The notes under the pieces: model-generated | The model's database searches: none | What the model was told of the DNA's origin: nothing | What the model saw: the letters and a program-made list of their open reading frames with translations, nothing else | Assembly: GCA_029379385.1 (NCBI GenBank) | Contig: CM055613.1 | Coordinates: 15,828,001 to 15,892,000 of the forward strand | Source of the DNA: Quillaja saponaria | Lineage: Eukaryota > Streptophyta > Magnoliopsida > Fabales > Quillajaceae | Length of the DNA: 64,000 bases | Direction of reading: 5' to 3' | Position numbers and translations under genes: made by a program | Part shown: positions 1-13,000 of the stretch, piece after piece | Numbering within the stretch: position 1 is the stretch's first letter | Layout of the letters: every line of letters begins with the position of its first letter

Positions 1-638
1 AATAGTTTGTAAATTATCTAATATTAGAATTAGGGATAAAATTAGAAGTAATTTGGTATAATTAAGAGTTCTTAATTTTGTGTTATTAGGACTCTAGCTT
101 TATCTTTATGTAATAGGGTTTCTTTTTATTAGGACTCAAGTAGAATGAAAATAGAATTTAGGATTTATAATGTATTAGTTTGTAAATTATGTAATATTAG
201 AATTAGGGATAAAATTAATAGTAATTTAGTATAATTAGGAGTTATTAGTTTTGTTTTATTAGGACTCTAGCTTTATCTTCATGTAGTAGTAGTGATGTTA
301 TGGGCATTGGAGGCACCTGCCTAGGCAGAGACCCACCGCTTGGAGACCCCTCAGACGAGTTGAATGTGTAGAGGCGTGCACCTCTTCCACTAAGGCGTCG
401 CAGTAGTAGTAGGGTTTTCTTTTTATTAAGCATCTAAGTATTTATCTTTTATGCCATTAGGGTTTCTAAGGAGTGGCCCCTAGTCTTATATTGTTATAAA
501 GCTAGAATCCTAATAAAACAAAACTAATAACTCCTAATTATACTAAATTACTACTAATTTTATCCCTAATTCTAATATTAGATAATTTACAAACTATTAA
601 ATTATAAATCCTAAATTCTATTTCTTCGTTCTGCATCA
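1..638. repeat. Inverted pair of short LTRs (palindromic element, left end outside window)
   Basis: Positions 1-503 read as one LTR copy lacking about its first 40 bases, with its 5' part repeated in tandem (units starting near 1 and 174). Positions 504-638 are the reverse complement of the LTR's first part, ending in CGTTCTGCATCA. This is the family found as solo copies at 4910-5292 and 14752-15017 and as another inverted pair at 19345-20092. The two arms could fold into a hairpin of about 130 bp. It lies in the AAE15-like intron after exon 12. Confidence 0.75.
293..402 (-). mobile_element. Short tRNA-like (SINE-like) insertion inside the LTR
   Basis: A 110-bp GC-rich block interrupts the LTR and is flanked by a perfect 10-bp direct repeat, GTAGTAGTAG (283-292 and 403-412). 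On the minus strand it starts GCGACGCCTTAGTGGAAGAGG, which fits a Pol III A box (TAGTGGAAGAGG). About 20 bases on, CATTCAACTCG matches the B-box consensus at 8 of 11 positions. A truncated tRNA-derived SINE is the simplest reading; there is no clear A-tail. Confidence 0.45.
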
Positions 639-967
639 AAAGTATTCCTTAAACATTTGGGGAATAGACAGTGAGTGGACACGTGGTTGGTCACGGTGCT
701 TCCAGGAGTTGCTGATACTAATAGTCTAATAAGTTATCCTTGCCAGAATGTTTTTTATTTAGAAAATTCAGAGGGCGCTTCAATATACAGTAACTGGATA
801 TGTGTATCATGGTGCTTCCAATAGTTACTGATAAGTTCTCCTTACCATAATGTTTTTCAGTTAGAAATTTTACAGCGGTCCGGTATGTATTTCAAATAGT
901 AAAGATAAGCAATTTTCAGATTAAGTAGGAAAGATGTAGGTAACATATAATGTAATTTACTTCATAC

Positions 968-1048
968 ATTACATGTAGGTCGTCGAGCAGCAGTAACTGG
1001 TGAAGACTCTGTCAAACCATAGCCATTCTGCACTTTCACATCGATTGC
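968..1048 (-). CDS. AAE15: AAE15-like exon 12 (last exon in window)
   Basis: 27 codons, including [19 protein letters not shown], the conserved adenylate-forming motif around the catalytic Glu. Donor AAT/GTATGA. No further exon was found between 638 and 968, so the remaining roughly 200 codons lie left of the window. Confidence 0.92.
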
Positions 1049-4000
1049 CTGCATATAATCGAACACAAGTATAAGAAGAAAGAGTAAAACCTCCAATTAA
1101 CTCAGTTACATGTGAGAGAAGCATCAAACCTCGAAAAACTTATCAACATGCAATGGCAAACTACCACCTCCACTTATGCCAGCCTGCAGAGTACCAGAAG
1201 GTTTAAGCCTGTTAAATTCCCTTCCTGACAATCAACTGAATCATTTCTAATGTCAAGAGTAATTGGATACACCAAAATATCAGCCCATAAATAAATTCAG
1301 AGTCCTTGCTCCACTGACAAATAATAGAGCCTTACAGCAACCTAAGAGACATTTGACAAGAAATTGACAAAAAATTGACAAAAAAGAAAATAAATAATGG
1401 CCTTGAGTAGCAAAATATACACTGAAATTATTACCTTTTAAAAATTGGGAAAAGATATGCAAAAGAAAGTGGTATAGAGAAGAAAATATAGTTAATATCA
1501 TATGCAAAAGAAAGTGGTATAGAAAAGAAAATATACTGATTTCCCTAAACATTTCCATTTCCAATATGCAACAGAACTGTATAGAGTCCGCCAAAACACA
1601 TACACAAAATACCATAAGACCTTGGTTTTTATTCCTTGATATATAACTAGACCTTTGATATCCCAATAGCCGACTGGATTTTGCTGTACACAAGTTTCTT
1701 TGCCAACAAATGCAAAGGAAATAATATTGCTGCAATAGTTCTTGCCCATATCCAGTCCAACACTGAAAAAATATAGGATGCTTGCTCCTGATGCCTTGTT
1801 AAATATATACCCTACAAACAAAATAGAAAATTATTACAAGCAGTATGTTGGTTAGAAGTTTAGTGTCAGTTACATGTTATATGAAACAAATAGGAGCAAT
1901 AAAATGGACAAGAAATTGAATGTCATATAATTTGAGTGATGTAAGGACTTAAATAAGATTCAAGCATATCTATGCAAATTCATTATTATATTACACGGAC
2001 AGAAAAAAATTCTGTCTTGATGTGTTCCTACATGGATTGTCTGTGTTAATGTGTTGAATGAGATGTAATTAAACCTGCTCAAAGTCCATGACAAATTAAT
2101 TGGGATGCAGCACACAATTCTCTTGGGTTTCTTTCTTTCTCTCTAATCTTTACATGGCATCAAAGCAAGGTTAGAGAAAATCCTAATTTTCCTGGTAATT
2201 TTCCCGTTGTGCTTCTTGTAGCGGTGGCTTTTTTTTCCCCCTGTAATCTGCAGCTGCCAGGTTTGGATATCCTTCAATCTGACACCATTTTTGACATTGC
2301 CTATACCAGAAGAATCAGAAAGTTCTTATAGGCCTGTTGTTTTAATTGCAGCGCTGCCAGCCTTCTCACGAGCAGTCTGAAGCTTCGGACAACACCACCG
2401 TTTTCTCTAACCAACCGCCCAGACCTAGTTGACTCAACCTCCTGATTCCAACTCAGCCATCCAGACGCCACCATTCCTCACACAAGCCTCTTATTTGATT
2501 CAGACAATTCAGACCTATGTATTTTTGTGGTGTTTTTTTGTTGTTTTTCCTTCCCAATCAACATCGATCTTTATTTCAAGGGCTGCCATCATTCAAAATA
2601 GGTATGTCTACCTCTAAAAATTCAATTATGGTTACAAAACCAAACACTTTTACACATGCCACCTCTGAATACCCAGTTATAACTACTGAAAGGTTATTAG
2701 GATCTAATTATATGTTATGGGCTGCTTCTGTGGAGTTATGGTTTATGAGACAGGGTTATGAAGATCATTTGATTCAGAATTTGAATGACATTTCTTTAAC
2801 TGAACAACCTACTTAGAAGAAAATCAATGCCCAATTATGTAGCTTGTTGTAGGCATCCTTTCAATCCTCAATATTACAAATTTGCCAGGCTTATAAGACT
2901 TGTTCTGAACTTTGGAAAAAGACCAAAGGATTATATATTAATGATATTCAATGTTTTTATCATGTGGTTACTAATATGTGAAGTTTGAAGCAGTTTGATC
3001 ATAATATGTCTACCTATGAAGGTAGGGTTCATAATGTCAATGCTGAATTGTTGCCTATGACTACTAGGTGCGGTTCAAGAGGAACAGCTGGACAAGCTAT
3101 TTATGATTCTCACACTATATGCCTCCGAACTGACCTTGACTCGGTCTGCTATCAAATCTTAGCTAGACCCATTATTCCTCCCATGCAAAATGTTTTTGCT
3201 AGGCTATTATGAATCTCTTCTTCGATGGTGACACCTATTGAGACTCTGCTCCTTGATTCCTCCGTCTTGGTCTCCCAATCTGTTCACTGAGGAGGATGAG
3301 GGGTCGACGCCCACTTCCTTAATGTACTTATTGTACTACAATAGATCATACCAAGGACTGTTGTTACAAGTTGCATGGTCGACCATCTCTTGTGGCTAAT
3401 ATAACTCAAACCATATAGCCAAACTTCTTTACCTCTATCTTCCGAGGACCAATCGTTGAGTGTTTCCCTATCAGCTGCTGATTATAATGAATTCTTAAAA
3501 TACCAAGTTACCAATCAGTCTTTCTCAGCTACTCGTAGTAATATTGTCGCTTGTCTCTCTTAACAAACTTCATTCGACACCAGGGTCCTTGACTTTGGTG
3601 CATCAAATCACATCTTTGGTAACACAAATTTTCTTTTCACATTAATAATTCTTCATCACTTTCTACTGTTACTTTAGCTAATTGTTCCAAAACAGTTGCT
3701 AAGAGCATAGGATAGGAGGCTACACCTTTGTCCTTATTACGAGCTCTCGATTTTAAGACTTTTTTGGCTCTTCTAGGTAATTGTTCATTCATTGTTCTTG
3801 CTAAAGTGTTTAGGTGTGTTTGCTTTGTGCATGAACATAAAAAAGACATTAGAAAACTTGAACCTAGAGCTTTAAAATATATTTTTGTTGCGTACTCTGC
3901 ATAGATATAAGCACTACCACTCACCTACAAGAAGACTTACGTTAGCATGAATGTCACTTTTCGGGAATCTGATGCCTATTTCTCTTCGTCATCTCTTTAG

Positions 4001-7000
4001 GAGGAGAGCTATTATGAGGAAGAGTTGACTCATGGAAGTTAGGGAGACTGGATATCACCTATAGAGTTGACTTATAGAAGATAAGGGAAGCGAATATCAT
4101 TTGTGGAGGAAGGTTACATAGAGAAGGAAAATGAAGAGATTGTAAGTAAGGAAAGTGCACTGGGGGTTGAAAAAGAAAATGACGGTGAAAAGGATGAAAC
4201 TCCTAATGGCAGTCAGAGTCTTGTGAGACTGGCAAATGATGATTTGCTTTCATACAGTCATGGAAAACAGAAAGATACAGCTATTAAAAGTGCTTTACCT
4301 AGCCAAGAATCAATCCCGAACTCAGTTCCACAACCAAAACAAGCTCTTTCGAATTGCAATTCTCCATATTCTACTCCTTCTTCTTCAAATTTACCTTGTG
4401 ATAATCATATTATTGATGATTTTAATCTTCTTGTTGCAACTAGAAGAAGGAGCTAGGACATGCACTGATCATCCCATCTTTAATTATATCTCATATAATT
4501 TGTTGTCTCCATCCTATAAAGCTCTCTTATTTTCTTTGTCCTATTCCATAGGTTTGAAAGAAAGCACTTGCTGAAACTAAATAGAAGGATGTCATGGTTG
4601 AGGAAATGAAAGCCTTGTCCAACAATAATACTTGGAAACTTACCAATCTTCCTTGTAGAAAATAGACAGTTGGTTGTAAATGGGCATTTACTATTAAGAG
4701 AAAAGTTGATGGGACAATCGAAAGATACAAAGCGAGACTTATTACAAAAAAATTCACTCAAACTTATAGCGTGTATCAAGAGACTTTTGCTCTAGTTGCC
4801 AAGATGAATTCTATTAGAGTTCTTATCTCTTGTGCAGTGAATCTTGGTTGGAATTTGTAGCAACTAGAAGTGAAAAATACCTTCTTGCATAGAGATCTTG
4901 CAAAGGAAATGATGCAGCACCAATAGGCATTTTACTCGAAAAGGAGAATCAAAATGACACTCGAAAAGGGACAATTTTATAAATTTATCAAAAGCTTCCT
5001 AATAATGTAAACTAGGGGTCATTATATAGACTCCTTGAAAACCTAAAAATATAAATACTTAAGAGTCCTAACAAAAGGGAAACCCTTATAACATAAAGTC
5101 TTCATAAAAAGGAAACTCCTAATAAAAGAGAAATTCTACTAACATAAAGATAAAGCTAGAGTCCTAATAAAACATAACTAATAACTCCTAATTATACTAA
5201 AATACTACTAATTTTATCCCTAATCCTAATATTACATAATTTAAATACAATTAAATTATAACTCCTAATTTCTATTTCTTCATTCTCCATCGGGAAGTCT
5301 ATATAGAGATTCTTTCAGGTTTCTCTTGTCAAAAGACTAAAGGGAAGGTAAGAAGGTTGAGGAAGTTCATGTATGGCCTCAAACAATCATCTCGAGCCTG
5401 ATTTGTTAGATTTCGAAAAGTGACAGCTTTCTTTTGGTACTGACAAAACCTTCTAACAATACCATGTTTATTAAACATTGCAACAGAAGGATTATAGTTT
5501 TTTATTGTCTGTTAGAGCCTAAATATAGGCAACTTAATTAGTGGGTCAAACTTTCTTATTTATAGTTTCCTTATTTCTGTGTAATTTCTATTACGTATTT
5601 GGTTAATATTTAGCCTAGGTTCACTATGTTAGGTTAAACACTTTAGCCTATAAATAGAGGCTCCCTCTTGTACATTTAAAATTATCTGAATATACATTCT
5701 TCTTATATTCAACATGGTATCAAAGCTTAGGGCGAAAAAACCCTAATTTTTTATTTTTCGCTGAAAAAAACTCTAATTTTTATTTTCCGCTATGTTTCTT
5801 TGCAGAGTGTCTCTCTATTGCTGCGTTTCATTCCAGCAGTACGATTATTGTTCATCGGGGTACTGTTCATCGGTATGTCTACTTCTGAAAAATCTGAAAT
5901 CGGTATGTTAAAACCTAGTACTTTTACCTCTGTGTTTTCTGGATCCCCTGTTATTACTACAGCTAACATTGTTCAATCAACCAATTCATTTGAAGTTTCA
6001 CCATCTAAAGACAAGCTTATTAATGTCTCATTATCAGCTACTAAATATGATAAGTTCCTACAGTATCAAGCTACCCAGCAATCTTCTCATTGTAATTCTG
6101 TCGCTTGCCTCTCTCAGACCCCTTCTGACACTTGGATTCTTGATTCTGGTACCTCTGATCACATATCTGGTAATCCCAAACTTTTTTATGTATTAGTAAT
6201 CCATCATCACTTTCCACTGTCACTATAGCTAATGGCTCCACAACCATTGCTAAAGGTATAGGTCAAGCTACACCATTATCTTCTTTGCCTTTAGAATCTG
6301 TGCTTTATGTCCCTGAATGTTCATTCAGTCTGATTTCTATTAGTCAATTGACTCGTTCTCTCAATTGTTCTGTCACTTTCATTGATGATTCTTTTACTAT
6401 ACAGGACCGACGTACAGGACGAACGATTGGCACAGGGCGTGAGTCACAGGGCCTCTACCATCTTACCACACTACCTACATCTTCAGTGGCTTGCTCTACA
6501 GATGTATCACCTATTCTCATTCACAGTCGATTGGGTCATCCTAGTCTATCTAAGCTTCAAAAGATGGTTTCTTGTTTGTCATCCCTGTCATCTTTAAATT
6601 GTGAATCGTGTCAGCTTGTCAAGCACACACGTGCTTCGTTTCCAAAGCATAGTCGTTTTAGAGCAGAGTCTCCATTTCATCTTGTTCATACTGATGTTTG
6701 GGGTCCTAGTCGTGTTAGTTCATCTTTGGGATTTCAATATTTCGTAACCTTTATTGATGACTATTCTCGTTGCACCTGGTTATTTTTAATGAAAAAATTG
6801 TTCTGAGTTATTTTCCATATTCGAACAGTTTTGTGCTGAAATTAAAACACAATTTGGTATTTCTATTCGTATTTTGCGTAGTGATAATGCACGTGAATAT
6901 TTTTCTACATCATTTCAGCATTTTATGACATCTCAAGGTATGCTGCATCAATCATCTTGCTCTCACACCCCTCAACAAAATGGAGTTACTGAGCGCAAAA

Positions 7001-10000
7001 ACAGACATTTAATTGAAACAGCTCGCACTCTATTACTTCATGGTCATGTTCCACTTCGGTTTTGGGGTGATGCTGTACTTACTGCATGCTACCTTATTAA
7101 TCGCATGCCATCTTCTACATTGCATAACAAAATTCCATATTCTATCATCTTTCCTAATCATCCCTTATATTCACTTCCGCTTTGTATCTTTGGTTGCATT
7201 TGTTTTGTTCATGATCTAACACATGGACAGGATAAACTCTCTTCTAAATCATTTAAGTGCATCTTCTTGGGTTATTCTCGCCTTCAAAAAGGGTATAAAT
7301 GTTACTGTCCAGATAAAAATCGTTACTTTATCTCCGCTTTTTTAGGAATCTTCATTCTTTCCCTCGACTATTCTCGAGTCACCTTCTATCTCTGAGGCTC
7401 TTCCGGTTCCTTATCTTGGACCAAATGACTATGTATCATCTGCGCCACTACCTGATCTTTCAGCAGACATTGTTGATGTACTTGATGACTCACCTTCTGT
7501 CCCAACACTTTCTCGTGCCTCGAATCCTGCTTCACCACTTATTTTACGAAGAGGTACTCGTTCAACTCGTAATCCTTATCCTATTTATACTTTTTTGAGT
7601 TATCATCGTTTATCTTCACCCTATTATGCATGTGTCTCATCTTTGTCTTCTATTTATGTTCCAAAGTCCACCAGTGATGCTCTTGCTCATCCTGGGTGGC
7701 GGCAGACCATGATTGATGAAATAAACGCCTTACATACTAATGGTACTTAGGAACTGGTCTTTTTACCTTCTAGAAAATCCACTGTTGGATGTAAATGGGT
7801 ATACACCGTAAAAGTTCATCCTGATGGTTCTGTTGATCGCTTAAATGCTAGATTGGTAGCAAAAGGCTACACTCAGGTTTATGGTGTGGACTATTCAGAA
7901 ACTTTCTCTCCCGTAGCTAAAATTACATCTGTCAGGGTATTTATATCTCTAGCTACTATTTTTGATTGGCCACTCTATCAATTGGACATCAAAAATGCTT
8001 TCTTACATGGTGACCTTGATGAAGAAGTCTTTATGGAGCAACCACCTGGTTTTGTTGCTCAGGGGGAGTCCGGTATGGTGTGTCGATTGAAAAAGTCTCT
8101 ATATGGCTTAAAGCAATCTCCTAGAGCTTGGTTTGATAGATTCAGTGAAGTTGTTCTTAGTTTTGGCCTTCAGAGGTGTACTGTTGATCACTCAATTTTT
8201 TATAAACATACACCTAATGACAGAATTCTTTTAATTGTATATGTGGATGATATTGTGATTACAGGTGATGATAATCATAGGGATTCAGCAATTGAAATCA
8301 TTCCTACAGTCTAAGCTTTCAAACTAAAGACTTAGGACAGCTAAAATACTTATTGGGCATTGAGGTTGCAAGATCACAATTGGGTATTTGCTTTTCCCAA
8401 AGAAAGTGTTGTCTGGATGTCTTGAGTGATATAGGTATGTTGGATTCCAAACCTGTAGATACTCCTATGGATCCCAACACTAAACTTGTACCAGATGAGG
8501 GGGAGCTACTGACAAATCCTGAGCAATATAGACGTCTTGTTGGTAAGCTGAATTATCTCACAGTCACTAGACCAGATATTGCTTTTGCAACTAGTATGGT
8601 TAGCCAATTTCTTTCTCAGCCTCGAACATCTCATTGGAATGCTATTATTCGTATCCTAAGATACCTTAAAATTGCACCCGGAAAGAGATTATTATATAAG
8701 AATCATGCGCACACTCTAGTTCGAGGACATGGTCGTGGTCATACATTAGTCCATAAACATAATTCTACTCCAGTTCAAGTTTATAGCGATGCTGATTAGG
8801 CAGGCTCTCAATTTGACAGAAGATCTACTACAGGATACTGTATATTTCTGGGTGGAAATCTTGTTTCATGGAAAAGAAAAAAGCAGACTGTTGTTGCAAG
8901 ATCCAGTGCTGAATCTGAATATAGGGCTATGACTCATACCAATGCTGAGTTAGTTTGGCTGAAAAATCTATTAGACTGAACTTGGATTTCAGCACTCATA
9001 GCCTATGGAGTTAGTATGTGATAATCAAGCTGCATTACATATTGCTTCAAATCCAGTCTTTCATGAACGGACAAAACATATATAAATTGACTGTCATTTT
9101 GTTCGTGAGAAGCTTATGGATAATACAATCAAGACCACATATGCAAAATCCGAAGATCAATTAGTAGACTTATTCACAAAGTCTTTGACAGGAAACCGAC
9201 TGCGATATCTATGCAATAAGCTTGGAACATATAATCTTTATGCTCCAGCTTGAGGGGGAGTGATAATGTCTAAATATAGGCAACTTAATTAGTAGGTCAA
9301 ATTTCTTTATTTCTATGTAATTTCTATTACGTATTTGGTTGATATTTAGTCTAGGTTAACTATGTTAGGTTAAACACTTTAGTCTAGAGGTTCCCTCTTG
9401 TACATTTAAAATTATCTGAATATACATTCTTCTTATATTCAACATTATCTATGTTGCTGATATAATTGTGACAAGAGATAATCCTATTGTTGGAGTCTCA
9501 CTCTTGAAAACCAATTAATTGATAACAAGAAGAGAGGCTTATTTACTTATAAGGATTATGAAGCACTCTAGCCTAGAGGTGGAACCCATCAATTGGGGCT
9601 GATCAATCGTCGAATGTGGTGTAATAGAGCAACCCATCAGTCGTGGGTCTAGTTCTGATACTATGTTGGAGTCTCACTCTTGAAAACCAATCAATTGGTG
9701 ACAAGAGTTCACAAGAAATGCCTCTCCAAAAATTGGCGTATACTACTTTTAGTGGAGACAAATAATTAGATCCATTCAATTTCTCAGTAGTAATAATAGG
9801 GGATCCAGAAAACACACGGGTAAAAATAGAAGGTTTTGACATACCGATTTTAGAATTTTCGGAGATAGATATACTGATGAACAGCATCCAATGAATAGTA
9901 GTCAAAACAATAGGATTTTGATTTTTGATCGTATTGCTAGAATGAAAAGCAGCAGTAAAGAGACATAGCCGAAAATAAAAATTAGGATTTTTTTCTCCCC

Positions 10001-13000
10001 AAACTTTAATACCATATGAAATCCAATTCATCAGAACACTTTGGGTATCTCTCTTTTTAGATTTCACACCTACAAAAATATATAAGCTGAAAAATCATCT
10101 TGCCAGGGAATTTAAGATTGAGGATTTAAGGAGGTTTAATGACTTCCTTAGGATTGAAGTTGTTCATTCTAAAAAGGGTATCTTCCTATCTCAAAAGAAG
10201 TATATCTTTGATCTGCTGAAGAAGACACCTATGCTTTGATGCAGGCATGCAGACACACTTATTGATTTATTTATCCCACACTTATCAAGCATAGTCTATG
10301 TTGTCAATGTGGTTAACCAGTTTATGTATTATCCTCATTCTGCTCACTTAGATGTAATTCTTCAAATATTATGATACTGGAAATTTGCACCTAAGACGGG
10401 TCTTCTCTTTGAAAACCATAGAAGCATGAAGTTGGAAGTCTATACAGATGCAGATTGGGTTGGATCACTTGATGATAGGAGACTTTACTTCAAGATACTG
10501 CTCTTTGTTGGTGGAAATTTAGTGCATGAAGAGGCAAGAAACAAATTATGGTTACTAGATCTAGTACTGAAGCAGAATATAGAGCGTTAGCTCATGGCAT
10601 ATGTGAGTTGTTATGGCTTAAAAAACTAATGGAAGATCTCATATTAACTGGAAAAAGCCTCATCAAGAAGCTTAATCTTGGTGTTCCTTAGCTAGAAGAC
10701 AACATATACAGAATCAGTTGACTAAGAGATGTAAATGTAGATTTTGACAAATGATTTTGAAGTTCCTAACAAATGGTTGTCTTGTATAGTAGTCACAAGA
10801 AAAGATGTTAGATAGCAAACCTCATAAATCCTCTTAAACTCCATATATGCTAAACTGATCTTTATAAACGTTAGGGCAAGAAGCTTCCTCACATGGGAAC
10901 TTGTAGAAATTTGTTTTTGGATCCGACTGCAGAGAAGTACAACATAATTTAAACGTAAATTGACATTAATTTTGAGAAGAAAATAGTCCTTGTAACAGAA
11001 GAAAAAAAAACCAAGAATGAATTATTCATCTAATCAGACTTTTTAGGAGTCTAGCATGAGTAGCATGAAAGAATATGCCGTATGTGCAACAATCAAGGTA
11101 AGATAGTCATAGAGAACAGTAAGCACTTGATAATAATATTTTAAGAAACAAGTTCAAACCACAAATGTGGAAAAAAAGTAGGTGTTCTACACTTGTAGTT
11201 TCCAAAATATTCATATTCCTTCAAGATAACAGAGTAGCAGCTATTGGAGAATTAAACATGCCTTCTTATAGCAATAGTTCATGATCTTTTGCTAGTTCAA
11301 TTTTATTTTATTTTTAGAAAGAAAATTGATTTTTACAATGCCTCTTAAATGCCTTGATTATTCTTTTATTGCCATATAAAATTCCTGGTCATGAATAAGT
11401 TATCAAAAGATTTAGAATGTATATATGAAACATAATGATAGTGAAATAGAAGCTATGTATTGTAATACCCTATACTATTTTCTCTGGCATGGGAAATTTT
11501 GATCTATCACAATAAATACCTTGCATCAAATCTCACGCTAATTAGTACTCAAACTAAACAAACAAAAACAATTGTTGTGCGGGAGAGAGGCAAACTCCAA
11601 AATGTTGGGTGGCAATTGGATATCATACTATCATGACTAACAGCTTAGACATTACATCTGTAACCTGATGGCTGATGCAAATGTATCCACAGATCCATCC
11701 ACCTCAAGATGGTTCTAATATTTGCACAAAATAATATATCCACTCTCTATATAACTGCATTTGCATGTTGGTGACTTGTTTATCGGAACGGTAAAAGTCT
11801 CAAGCTGTCATGTACAAGTTCACTGATGTTGCCAAAGGGTTTCAGTTCATATAGAATATTTAAGTATTCCTTTTTTTTTTTTTTTTTCTGAGAATCTTGT
11901 TGAAATATCTAGATATCTGTTAGGAATATAATATTGTATTGTGTAGTCCCACATTATTTGGATGTAGAAGCTTATGTTTATTATTTACTATAAATAAAGC
12001 TTATAGTGTAGGTTTTAAGATATCAATCAAGCCCATAATTATTTTCCTTATCTATTGTATTTAACGTGGTACCAGAGCGAGTTTGAAACCCAAACCCAAT
12101 CTTGGCCCGATTTCTAAAAAACCTAATAATATCTTTCTTTTCTCTAGCTGCCACATGAAGAAAAAGAAGGAAAAAAAAAAAAGGCTTTGCATCCAGCCAT
12201 TATTAATCTAGTTATTTCCTGCATTAAAGCCTAATTATTTCATCTTTTCAATCCTAGTTACTGCCATTTTTCTCTATCCTTAGTTATCTATTTTGTCTAA
12301 AAGATGGCTCAACCCCTTTTCTTTTCAAACTTCTTTATTTTAGGTTTCGACGACTAATTTGACGATTCAACGGTCCCTTCATGAACTTTCACACTGTGTC
12401 TCTTTCCAATGCTGCTCTTTTTATTTTCCTGAAAAATTCCGCTACACCTCTTTTCAACGATAAGATTGATAATTGGGTTTTATTTGTACAAGATTGAGAA
12501 TTAAATGCTCCATTTTGAAAATGAGTGTTAAAAATATAGTATTGTATTGTATAGTCCCACATTGTTTAGATGTGCAAATTTATGTTTTATTATTTACTAT
12601 AAATAAAGGACATGACTGCTGCCGCTAAATCTTACACAAATACTAGCTAATTTAAGGGATATCCCAAATTCTCAATATTAACATTAGTTCACAAATTGAT
12701 GGCTCATAATAATTTATAACCCTAGTAGATCTTAATACCGTATGTAACCTAAGGAAATAAACTCTTTTAGACTATTAAAATTTTTAAAATATGTCATTAA
12801 CAAGTTGACTAATCTATTTTTAATTTTAGTTCTATTTCTGAGTACTTCTAACATGATCTTGAAGGACAATATGTCAAGCCGAAGGAGAAAAGCACTCAGT
12901 TTTCCTAGTTAATTTAAGTCATTGGTGCACTCTGTCCTCACAGGTTCATCCATAATGAATGAAGCAACCAACCCCCAGTACCCTATTGATATAATCATAT

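Larger units (their letters stand above)
5510..9444 (+). mobile_element. Ty1/Copia retrotransposon (Copia-2) with both LTRs, nested in Copia-1
   Basis: 3.9-kb element with LTRs at 5510-5714 and 9261-9444, a PBS TGGTATCAAAGC at 5715 and a polypurine tract TTGAGGGGGAG at 9250-9260. Flanks TTGTC (5505-5509) and TTATC (9445-9449) form a 5-bp target duplication with one mismatch. It sits in the codons for the YVDD-like motif of Copia-1, which is of the same family. The internal region encodes gag-pol in Copia order (protease, integrase, reverse transcriptase, RNase H). Much of gag is deleted, and several stops and frameshifts make it non-autonomous now. Confidence 0.92.
2155..10640 (+). mobile_element. 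Old Ty1/Copia element (Copia-1), decayed and split by nested insertions
   Basis: A primer-binding site TGGCATCAAAGCAAGG at 2155 follows an LTR end (TTTACA). The LTR start is uncertain, perhaps near 2040. Downstream come gag (2604-3210), protease/pre-integrase (about 3470-3720), a C-terminal integrase piece (about 3780-3960), reverse transcriptase (about 4565-5509, resuming at 9445 and after about 10070) and RNase H (about 10430-10640). Many in-frame stops and an internal deletion of most of integrase show it is old. It is interrupted by a solo LTR (4910-5292), Copia-2 (5510-9444) and a small LTR-type insert (about 9489-10067). No 3' LTR was found. Orientation is opposite to the host gene. Confidence 0.8.

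Noticed and set aside
1498..1821. Minus ORFs at 1280-1821 in different frames
   Set aside because: Exon 10 (1653-1811) uses part of this region in another frame fixed by flanking exons. The rest is intron.
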